The notes beneath the pieces were generated by a model that did no database searches, was not told the origin of the DNA, and saw only the letters and a list, made by a program, of their open reading frames with translations. DNA of 64,000 bases. Origin: a virus. The position numbers were made by a program, and so were the translations under genes. Where the stretch lies: positions 90,092-154,091 of the IMG/VR virus record IMGVR_UViG_3300032893_000005; one strand, written 5' to 3'. Shown here piece by piece: positions 16,672 through 22,832 of the stretch (the stretch's first letter is position 1; each line of letters begins with the position of its first letter).

Positions 16672-17106
16672 TTATAGTTGACCGATGATCGCGATGGCGA
16701 CCAAGAGGTCAAGCTGCGAAGGTGTGGTCTCGTTCTTAACTATGAAGCCGACTCGGACAACCCAGTCGCCTTCCACGAATCCGTCAACCCCGATGTCAGG
16801 CTTGTCGTTGGTGAGCCCACCGGAGAGCGATACGAACACCGCGTCACCGGGCGAGAACATGCCGACGTTGTAGATCGTGCCGCTCGCGATGATCGTACCC
16901 TGGCTTCCGTTACCCACAGTGGCGACCGTGAGGCCAGCCAAGGATAGGACGTCAGCTTCCAGTGTAGGATTTATAGTAGCCATGCCTGTAGCTGTAATCT
17001 TTACAGGCAAGGCAGCACCGATCGCAGACCCCGTGTTGTTGGTCGAGGTCTTGGTGATCGACTGCGCCTGCACTGGTATGCCGAAGCTCTGGGAAGAGTA
17101 GCTCAT
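16672..17106 (-). CDS. Small beta-rich virion protein
   Basis: This 144-aa protein is all-beta and uncharged, with a hydrophobic C-terminus (L-D-L-L-V-A-I-A-I-I-G-Q-L). The start is taken at the ATG at 17106, which overlaps the preceding TAA (TAATG) with GGTGGA upstream; an ATG 15 nt further upstream is possible. G-M-F-S-P-G-D-A-V-F-V-S and V-G-F-I-V-K-N resemble pieces of head/tail decoration or fibre-trimer proteins. Position between two giant fibre genes suggests a structural component. Confidence 0.7.
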   Translation of the reverse strand: MSYSSQSFGIPVQAQSITKTSTNNTGSAIGAALPVKITATGMATINPTLEADVLSLAGLTVATVGNGSQGTIIASGTIYNVGMFSPGDAVFVSLSGGLTNDKPDIGVDGFVEGDWVVRVGFIVKNETTPSQLDLLVAIAIIGQL

Positions 17107-20100
17107 TAGTTGATCCACCATTGTACCCCATCGCTCGACACGTCGATCGAGTCGCCTGGGTTCGTGAGTACCTTGGTCATCGCGAAGTCGATGTTGTCGG
17201 CTCCAGACACTGTGACGGTGTTAGCTGACATATCCTTCTTCTTGATCGTGAACCTTACGCCAGTCGCACTGCTCGCAGAAGGCAGCGAGATGATGATCGA
17301 GGCAGAAGATGCGTCAGCGAGCACGAAGTCGTCGACTCCTAGGGAGATCGTGTGATTCGCGCTGTAAGTCGTGAAGCTTCTGTTGTTCGAGATGCCTGCC
17401 AAGAACACGCCGCGAGTCTGCTTGCGGTAAGCGCCTAGGCCTACGTCGTAGATGAGCAGGTAGTTCGAGTTGTTCGCGACCGAGTCAGTCGGCAGGTGGA
17501 CGAAGTCGTCGTCGGGAGCACCGCCGCCAGTTCCAGGACCGCCAGGCATCCTGATCTTGAAGTCGAGGACGTCGCCAACGACTAAGTTCTGGTTGATCTG
17601 GATGGTAGTCGACTGAGCACCGAACACTCCAACCTCAGTCCAGCCGCCGGTCACAGAGTCTACGTTGGTGAGCGGCAGGAACTGACCGTTGAGGAACAGG
17701 TCAAGCCAACCTTTACCGACGGTGTAGTACTGCGTTGCGTTAGAGTTTCGAGAGTTGAGCGGCAAGGTGATGTTCGTGCCGGACGTTATCGGTCCGTTGA
17801 TCTGGTTGTTGCCAGAAGCACCGCTCGTGACCAACAGCAGAGACTCGTCGTACGCGGGGTTCGACAAGGTCGTGAAGATGCTGTTGATGTTACCAGCACA
17901 GATCGAGATCGCGATGGTCAGCGAGTCAGCGCTCGAGAACGTGTAAGGGCTTCCAGCCTGAGGGAAGATGGTGTAAGGCGGAGAGGTGTCGGACTCTGAC
18001 TCAGAGCCGATGAACTTCAGGATGTTGAGCAGCGTCGGATCGTCGATCTGAGCTGAGTCGCCCTGCTCGAGTACGCCGTTACCACCACGCAGTCTTAGGT
18101 AGATGCGAGGAGTCGCAGTGACAGAACCGTCGCCCGCTATGCCGCCGCCAGTCTCAGAGTAGACCTGGTAGTACGTCGTGTAGTTTGCGCTTGCGTAGCT
18201 CACGCCGCCGTTGGTAGTTGCGACCGAGTAACCGGCAGACTGAGGAGGAGTTCCGGTACTCTTCAGACGCGCAGCGTTGAAGCTGTCCGCCGTCGTACCC
18301 TTGATCATCCACACGTAGTTTCCAGCAGAGAGGCTCGGGTAGCCAGCGCCGGTGAACGTGAAGTCGATGTCTGCCAAGTTGGTGATGGCGGTCGCAGCTA
18401 CTACGTCAGAAGACGCGAGCACGGAGCCAGTGGGCACGTTGCCCGAGGCTGCGTACACGTCGATGTACACGTTGCCGGTCGGAGTTCCCATGGGGTTACC
18501 GCCGACGACCGTGATCTTACCTAAGTTGATGCCAGCGCCGAGCGAGAAGTTGTTACCCTGCCAGTCCTGAGTCGTGATCGATCCAGTGTCGAAGCCGCTA
18601 GATGGAGCAGGAGTAGCGCCGGTCAAGCCGTCTGCGACGAGAGTATAGGCCGGTGATCCGCCGGAGACGTCGGGGCCAGGGTTGTAGACCGTGAAGGTCT
18701 TAGAGCCCGTGACCGCCTGGATGTCGTACTTGCCGTCGAAGCTCGAGTCGTTGGCGCCCGCGATCGTGATCGCCTGTCCTACGACGAGGTTGTGGTTCAA
18801 AACTGTCTTAACAGTCGCGTAGTTGCTCGCCCGAGACAGACCGCCGTTCGCAGGCGTGTCGATCATGAGGGTCGTGAACGCGTTGTCGTCGCGCTTCGCT
18901 AACCAGTAAGTATCCCCTGACACTGGTACTGCCGTGGGATCAGCAGCGGTGACCGTGCCGTAAGTTCCCTGACAGCGAAGTGCCTTGCCAGTAACGGTCG
19001 TGCCGATGTAGTTGGACGCGAGGGTGATCGTGCTGCCGGACACCATGCTGACCTTGGCGTAGGCCGCGATGTTGTCAGCCGCGTACTTGACCCAGTCGCC
19101 AGCGCTGATGCCGCTTATGGTGTTCGCAGCAGTTATCGTGTTGGTGCCGTTGGTGAAGGAGAACGTGTTCGATGACTGGAAGTCTTGGTCGCGGACGAGG
19201 CTGACGTAGCAAACCTGACCGTCGTTGAGTTCGACGCTCCCCTGAGTGATAGTGTAAGTCAGCGGGCCGAAGATCGACCTGACGAGGACGTTTGAGGTCC
19301 ACTCGAGCAAGCCTGCAGTGGCTGGATCATGTACGAATGCGCCAGAGCCAGTGATGACTGAGAACTCAGCGTTGAACGCGAGGTTTGCGACGCTGGCACC
19401 AGGGATCAGCGAAGATCCGTTGACGTACCAGAGGGAGCCGCCTGACAGGTTCAGGATACGGCTCATCACCATGTCCATCCAGTCCTTGAACTTCAGGAGG
19501 TTGAAGTCACCGTTCTGGAAGGGGTCTGGCTGGCCGTTGGCCGTGACGATGAGAGGATTCTCAGCAGTTAATGACGCAGTGTAGTAAGGGTTCGGAGCAG
19601 CTCCACCTTGTCCTAGACGGAATGGCGAGTACTTGGCGTTCTCGATGCTGATCGCAGCGCCTGAGCTGTTGACGCCCACGATCGCAAGCGGCATGTTGGT
19701 GCCGAAGCCTGAGGTGTTGATGACGATCTGGTACTCGAGCACGAGCCCAAGCGGGACGTTCTTCGTGAACTCAACCTTGGCGTCGACGTCCCAGAAGCTG
19801 ACCAGGTCGTTGGTCGAGGGATCAGTCGCGCGGAGTAACTGGACAGATACGTAGTTGGTAGCCCCTGAGGTGAAGGAGCCGACGACGTTCGGGTTCGTCG
19901 CGTTCAGGATCTCGTTCGGGGTTCCAGCGGGAACTGTGAGGTAGGAGCCATCGGCCTGGCCAGGCATCCATATGACGCTGTCCGACACAGACACTTGGAT
20001 GGTCGATGCCTGAGCGTTGATGTAGTTCGCCGCGTTCGGTATGTAGAATCCCCTAAGGGTGTAGGGCGAAGTACCGATGAAGCCGGACAGTAAGGCCCTG

Positions 20101-20192
20101 AAGTCGAAGATGTTTCCATCCTCGATCATCTTGAGGTGAGGGACGTCTACGCGCTGAGCCTGAAGCCAGTTAAACCGCTGTGTATTTGCCAT
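17106..20192 (-). CDS. Very large virion structural/fibre protein
   Basis: This 1028-aa protein starts F-N-W-L-Q-A-Q-R-V-D-V-P-H-L, resembling attachment domains of large-phage structural proteins. Residues about 430-530 hold a beta module with H-N-L-V-V-G-Q-A-I-T-I and S-S-F-D-G-K-Y, closely paralleled in the baseplate-J protein (V-P-V-N-S-F-T-T-I then S-S-F-N-G-K-F). Residues about 800-885 contain the 'NGQ' module (L-F-L-N-G-Q-F-L-P). The C-terminus (about 910-1028) resembles the common fibre/peptidase-like 'S-L-P-S-A-S-S-A-T-G ... T-I-K-K' fold. It is probably a baseplate-attached fibre or its proximal stem. Confidence 0.75.
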   Translation of the reverse strand: MANTQRFNWLQAQRVDVPHLKMIEDGNIFDFRALLSGFIGTSPYTLRGFYIPNAANYINAQASTIQVSVSDSVIWMPGQADGSYLTVPAGTPNEILNATNPNVVGSFTSGATNYVSVQLLRATDPSTNDLVSFWDVDAKVEFTKNVPLGLVLEYQIVINTSGFGTNMPLAIVGVNSSGAAISIENAKYSPFRLGQGGAAPNPYYTASLTAENPLIVTANGQPDPFQNGDFNLLKFKDWMDMVMSRILNLSGGSLWYVNGSSLIPGASVANLAFNAEFSVITGSGAFVHDPATAGLLEWTSNVLVRSIFGPLTYTITQGSVELNDGQVCYVSLVRDQDFQSSNTFSFTNGTNTITAANTISGISAGDWVKYAADNIAAYAKVSMVSGSTITLASNYIGTTVTGKALRCQGTYGTVTAADPTAVPVSGDTYWLAKRDDNAFTTLMIDTPANGGLSRASNYATVKTVLNHNLVVGQAITIAGANDSSFDGKYDIQAVTGSKTFTVYNPGPDVSGGSPAYTLVADGLTGATPAPSSGFDTGSITTQDWQGNNFSLGAGINLGKITVVGGNPMGTPTGNVYIDVYAASGNVPTGSVLASSDVVAATAITNLADIDFTFTGAGYPSLSAGNYVWMIKGTTADSFNAARLKSTGTPPQSAGYSVATTNGGVSYASANYTTYYQVYSETGGGIAGDGSVTATPRIYLRLRGGNGVLEQGDSAQIDDPTLLNILKFIGSESESDTSPPYTIFPQAGSPYTFSSADSLTIAISICAGNINSIFTTLSNPAYDESLLLVTSGASGNNQINGPITSGTNITLPLNSRNSNATQYYTVGKGWLDLFLNGQFLPLTNVDSVTGGWTEVGVFGAQSTTIQINQNLVVGDVLDFKIRMPGGPGTGGGAPDDDFVHLPTDSVANNSNYLLIYDVGLGAYRKQTRGVFLAGISNNRSFTTYSANHTISLGVDDFVLADASSASIIISLPSASSATGVRFTIKKKDMSANTVTVSGADNIDFAMTKVLTNPGDSIDVSSDGVQWWIN

Positions 20193-20591
20193 TTAGATCT
20201 GCCTTCCAAGCCACTTGATGGGATCTCTGATGGACTCGTTCTGTTCTGGAGTTTGCCACGCAGAGACGCAGTAGTTGACCGGTTGAACACCGCCGACGAC
20301 GCCAGGCAAAGCTTCTACGTTGGTGCCACAAGTGACCTTGAACGGTTCCATGCCCGGAGGTAAGTCGCCGACGTAAGGTGCTGGGTAGCCGGGCCACGGT
20401 TGGACTGCAGGAGTGACGATGATGTTCGGGTGAAGGATCGTAGGAGGAATATACGGTGCCACGTAGGGAACTTGTACGGGCTGGGCCAACACTTCTGCCT
20501 TAAGCTTGAGGGCTTCGATGATCTGTTTCTGTATGTTAACCAGGTCTTTGAGAGCCTGGACCTCTTGCTCGAGGGCTTCTTCGCGGGTCAT
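20193..20591 (-). CDS. Coiled-coil/proline-rich small protein
   Basis: This 132-aa protein has an N-terminal heptad coiled coil (residues 1-36), then a Pro/Tyr/Val-rich extended linker (40-80) and a C-terminal region with two cysteines. It directly abuts the 1028-aa gene and is the first gene after motif copy 2. It could be a trimerising connector between baseplate and fibre, but this is inference from layout. Confidence 0.7.
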   Translation of the reverse strand: MTREEALEQEVQALKDLVNIQKQIIEALKLKAEVLAQPVQVPYVAPYIPPTILHPNIIVTPAVQPWPGYPAPYVGDLPPGMEPFKVTCGTNVEALPGVVGGVQPVNYCVSAWQTPEQNESIRDPIKWLGRQI

Positions 20592-20618
20592 CGTTTCACC
20601 TTAGATTGGCAGGACTGC

Positions 20619-20771
20619 CTAGGACTGGGTGTCCTCAGGATTAAGATCTTGAGCTAACCGGCTGATTTGCTTGTCTTTCTTTCGATCGTATTTGGTCTCA
20701 TCACCGTGATTTTTGTTCGGCGGTAGCTTGAGGCGCATGCTGGGCTTCTGGACCTTCTTAGGCTTTCGCAT
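20619..20771 (-). CDS. Possible 50-aa basic protein
   Basis: An open frame of 51 codons runs from the ATG at 20771 to TAG at 20619. It overlaps the 3' end of the endonuclease VII gene by 14 nt and ends before the next gene. The product is Lys/Arg-rich (M-R-K-P-K-K-V-Q-K-P) and has L-A-Q-D-L-N encoded by the promoter-like motif. No clear ribosome binding site is seen, so it may be fortuitous. Confidence 0.35.
   Translation of the reverse strand: MRKPKKVQKPSMRLKLPPNKNHGDETKYDRKKDKQISRLAQDLNPEDTQS
20639..20658 (-). promoter_or_regulatory. Late-promoter-like motif, copy 2
   Basis: On the minus strand this reads GTTAGCTCAAGATCTTAATC, ending 48 nt before the start of the 20193-20591 gene. It matches the seven-copy consensus exactly at all fixed positions and would begin the 20591 to 16397 transcription unit. 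Confidence 0.6.
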
Positions 20772-21210
20772 TGAGGTAGTCCAGGACGCTGTGAACAACT
20801 TCGGGTCGATCTTCGAGATGGCCCAGTATGATGTTGCAGCTAAAGCAGATCAGACCGCGCACTCTGCCGGTCTTGTGGCAGTGATCAACCGTCAAGTTCT
20901 TGATCTTGCCTGTTTGAGGATAAACGGCAGTCTCCGGGTTCGTGCATATCTTACAGACCCCGTCTTGCTCGGCAAGCATCTGATTATATTGATCAAGTGT
21001 TATACCGTACTTATGCTTAAGCATGCGATTCTTGGCTTCAAGCGGATTTCTCGCCCTTGTAGCTCGTTGATAGCCCCGCTGCTTTGCCCGTCTGTCTGGG
21101 TTGTTAAGACGTGAAGCATCGTAACATGCCTGACAAAGACCCTTACCGATATGTTTTCTATCGGGATGACAAGTGGGATGTTCGTAAGTGGGTGGTCTAC
21201 CAATTCTCAT
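20758..21210 (-). CDS. Endonuclease VII-family HNH nuclease
   Basis: This 150-aa protein carries the recombination endonuclease VII signature. Y-G-I-T-L-D-Q-Y-N-Q-M-L (68-79) is followed by C86-x2-C89, the catalytic D109-H110-C-H112, T-G-R-V-R-G-L-I-C122-x2-C125-N, and L-G-H-L-E-D. This is the T4 gp49-like His-Me/HNH fold with a four-cysteine zinc site. An extra Cys cluster (C14, C26, C29) is N-terminal. Family members either resolve branched DNA before packaging or act as free-standing homing enzymes. Location between structural genes and A/T-richer composition than neighbours favour a mobile insertion, but a resolvase role cannot be excluded. Confidence 0.85.
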   Translation of the reverse strand: MRIGRPPTYEHPTCHPDRKHIGKGLCQACYDASRLNNPDRRAKQRGYQRATRARNPLEAKNRMLKHKYGITLDQYNQMLAEQDGVCKICTNPETAVYPQTGKIKNLTVDHCHKTGRVRGLICFSCNIILGHLEDRPEVVHSVLDYLNAKA

Positions 21211-21222
21211 ACAATTACTTTA

Positions 21223-21663
21223 TCATGCTTTGGCGTCCGAGACCTCATTATAGTAGAAGAGACCTTGGAAGCTCGCGCTGAAGGTGTTCACGCCTTTGAC
21301 GCTAGTTGTTATACTGTCCTTGTCGAAGATCACGCCGACCACGCGGGCGTAGGTCGTGTTGAGCTTGCGGTCGATCAGCTCGATCACGCAGTACTTCTGG
21401 TTGAGGAGGTCTTGGAGAGTCGAGGCATTGATGATGCCGAAGCCTGCGGGTCCACCGATGTCGCGGACCTGAAAGCCAGCCATGGTGCCGGTGACGGAGT
21501 AGGGGCCAGTCGTCGCGATCTCCTGAGGAGGAAGAACGTCGATGCCGTAGATGGCCTTGACACCCTGAGAGCGGTTGATGGTGACGTTGGTCGCAAAGCC
21601 CACCACCTTGCCGTTGACCACGACCTTTGATGATGCGCCTGTGACTAAAGATTGCTGTGACAT
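21223..21663 (-). CDS. Second tail-tube-like protein (baseplate-proximal paralogue)
   Basis: This 146-aa protein is paralogous to the tube protein at 57371-57838. Shared features in order are V-V-N-G-K-V-V-G near residue 16, a P-x-E-I-A-T strand, G-x-x-V-x-D-I (about 68-72), L-Q-D-L-L-N (about 84-89), a D-R-K/Q strand, V-x-G-V and a C-terminal F-S-A-S-F-x-G-L. The spacing is preserved. Tube-fold proteins also serve as tube-initiator rings in baseplates (T4 gp48/gp54 are tube-like), and this gene is near the baseplate block rather than beside the sheath. It is preceded by an unusual hairpin-rich intergenic region. Confidence 0.7.
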   Translation of the reverse strand: MSQQSLVTGASSKVVVNGKVVGFATNVTINRSQGVKAIYGIDVLPPQEIATTGPYSVTGTMAGFQVRDIGGPAGFGIINASTLQDLLNQKYCVIELIDRKLNTTYARVVGVIFDKDSITTSVKGVNTFSASFQGLFYYNEVSDAKA

Positions 21664-21685
21664 AAGTTACTCGCTGTAATTGTCC

Positions 21686-21821
21686 TAAAAGACTACTTTA
21701 ATGGTCTAAAACTGGGTTAACTGCTCTTCTTAGACTACTTAAGTGGTCTAAGTATTGGGACAAAAAATGTCCCGATTGTGTCCCGATTGTCGCATAATTG
21801 CGACAAACGATGTCGCAATAC
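21686..21821. repeat. Cluster of inverted repeats in a non-coding gap
   Basis: The 158-nt gap between 21663 and 21822 holds at least four dyad elements. An imperfect dyad with arms AGAC/GGTCT lies at 21690-21707. A nearly perfect 22-bp palindrome at 21730-21751 is centred on ACTTAAGT with arms TTAGAC/GTCTAA. A hairpin GGGACA/TGTCCC with an A-loop is at 21757-21773, and a perfect 8-bp stem TTGTCGCA/TGCGACAA with a 4-nt loop is at 21787-21806. A further partial TGTCGCA lies at 21811. On the minus strand the second hairpin's loop is T-rich. They may be terminators, regulator operators or RNA-stability elements. Confidence 0.75.
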
Positions 21822-22043
21822 TCACTCCTTGAACTCCACTTCGCTGTTCACGATCGTCAAGTGCACTTTACACCCGACGAGCTGAAGGTACGAAGGGTTG
21901 ACGCTGAGCCGCTCGAGGGAGTTACCGATGCAGGTCCACATGCCGGGTCCGAAGGGGATCGTGATGCGATGCGTCCTACACTTTGGGCAGTCGAACTGGA
22001 GCCTTTGCGGTATCCACTTCGGGTTCAAGCTCTGCAACTTCAC
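21822..22043 (-). CDS. DUF6527-like small zinc protein
   Basis: This 73-aa protein starts at a GTG (22043) with AAGGAG upstream; the upstream in-frame ATG would overlap the neighbour by 116 nt and is rejected. It has F-D-C-P-K-C, then W-T-C, L-S-V-N-P-S-Y, and C-K-V-H-L-T-I-V-N-S-E-V-E-F. This order resembles the DUF6527 pattern (CPxC, 'S-L-x-P-S', Cys-His strand, final V-x-F) common in phages. The function of that family is unknown to me. It overlaps the 62-aa gene by 68 nt. Confidence 0.65.
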   Translation of the reverse strand: MKLQSLNPKWIPQRLQFDCPKCRTHRITIPFGPGMWTCIGNSLERLSVNPSYLQLVGCKVHLTIVNSEVEFKE

Positions 22044-22164
22044 GCCGGATCTCCTTCTTCGCTGCCATGCGGACCGATCCTTCGATCGCACGCTTCCACT
22101 TGCCGAACGGCTTGATGTCGAGGCTCATGTACACGTCTTGCCACTTCTTCTTATACGCCTTCAC
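21976..22164 (-). CDS. Small basic hypothetical protein
   Basis: This 62-aa protein starts at a GTG at 22164 with AGGAGA upstream, overlapping the stop of the preceding frame by one base. The product has aromatic and basic residues (K-A-Y-K-K-K-W-Q-D-V-Y) followed by a charged helix. A longer in-frame ORF from 22236 exists but lacks the ribosome site. No family is recognised. Confidence 0.65.
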   Translation of the reverse strand: MKAYKKKWQDVYMSLDIKPFGKWKRAIEGSVRMAAKKEIRREVAELEPEVDTAKAPVRLPKV

Positions 22165-22366
22165 TACCGTCTCCTGGCTGCTTGCCTGGCTGCGACGACG
22201 AAGCTGAGGGGAACGACTGGCTTCCAGTTCTTCCACGCTTCGGCGATCTCTCTTGCGGTTGGGACTTTCTTAGGTGGTACCTTCGCACCGTTTCCTTGAT
22301 CACCCACTCGTACTTCTCCTGGTCCGTGCCGTTCTCTGGGTAAGGGATGGGCGTATCGTCACTCAT
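22151..22366 (-). CDS. Small ORF, 3' half questionable
   Basis: This 71-aa frame starts at the ATG at 22366. The first 30 residues (through W-V-I-K-E-T-V-R-R) look like normal protein. The rest becomes Ser/Pro/Arg/Gly-rich, which is typical of an out-of-frame reading. The competing frame from 22307 looks more protein-like there. Either the two genes overlap or an indel separates one gene of about 70 residues. Confidence 0.45.
   Translation of the reverse strand: MSDDTPIPYPENGTDQEKYEWVIKETVRRYHLRKSQPQERSPKRGRTGSQSFPSASSSQPGKQPGDGSEGV
22164..22307 (-). CDS. Tiny ORF overlapping another frame
   Basis: This 47-aa frame runs from a GTG at 22307 to a TAG at 22164-22166 that is adjacent to the next GTG. 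It reads V-P-T-A-R-E-I-A-E-A-W-K-N-W-K-P, a plausible helix. It overlaps the frame of 22151-22366 over nearly its whole length. It may be the real continuation of that frame after a frameshift, or a separate gene with GGAG 9 nt upstream. Confidence 0.45.
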   Translation of the reverse strand: MGDQGNGAKVPPKKVPTAREIAEAWKNWKPVVPLSFVVAARQAARRR

Positions 22367-22376
22367 CTTAGACGTT

Positions 22377-22553
22377 TTACTTACTTTGTCTAGGATGAGA
22401 GCACAACTTTACAGGTTCACTGGGCTGCTTAAGCATCCATTCAAGAACTCTTGTGACAGCCTCGTACTCACCCTTCATGAACTCTTCCCATTCTTTGTTA
22501 GCTTCGATCATGATCTCGTCAGAGGTTCGTGCTTTCTCGGTTGACTCTTCCAT
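22377..22553 (-). CDS. Small acidic helical protein
   Basis: This 58-aa protein starts at the ATG at 22553, with AAGGAG a few bases upstream. It begins M-E-E-S-T-E-K-A-R-T and forms an amphipathic helix with several Glu/Trp positions (W-E-E-F-M-K-G-E-Y, then V-L-E-W-M-L). There is a single Cys-His near the C-terminus. It is probably a real small gene; the family is unknown. Confidence 0.7.
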   Translation of the reverse strand: MEESTEKARTSDEIMIEANKEWEEFMKGEYEAVTRVLEWMLKQPSEPVKLCSHPRQSK

Positions 22554-22612
22554 CCTGGCTCCTTATAGTGAGTTTACTCCAGTTTACCAATTTTTCCCTA
22601 TAAGTGCCAGTC

Positions 22613-22804
22613 TTAGGACTTTGTTTGCTTTCGTAAGTGCTCGCGCTGGCAGTGGTCAGTGCAGTAGGCGAAGAACGCTGTGCTCGAGAACTCATGGCCG
22701 CAGTTTGGGCACTTGAAGTTAAAGAACTGCGACTCGTCGATCGGTTCCAGCTTGATCGGCTGAGGCTTGATGCGTCGCGGCTTAACTGATCTCACCTTAC
22801 CCAT
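22613..22804 (-). CDS. Small zinc-finger-type protein
   Basis: This 63-aa protein has a basic N-terminus (R-R-I-K-P-Q-P-I-K-L) followed by C-P-N-C-G-H-E-F and C-T-D-H-C, which would form one zinc-binding knuckle pair. Such proteins are common accessory genes in phages and may bind nucleic acid or host polymerase. GGGGATC lies just before the ATG. It is the first gene after the 531-aa baseplate gene, 28 nt apart. Confidence 0.7.
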   Translation of the reverse strand: MGKVRSVKPRRIKPQPIKLEPIDESQFFNFKCPNCGHEFSSTAFFAYCTDHCQREHLRKQTKS

Positions 22805-22832
22805 GATCCCCTGACTCCACTATTGTAAGGAG

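Noticed and set aside
21696-21714. Degenerate copy of the AGATCTTAAT motif upstream of the second tube gene
   Set aside because: Only GTTAACCCAG resembles it; the second half and spacing do not match the fixed positions.
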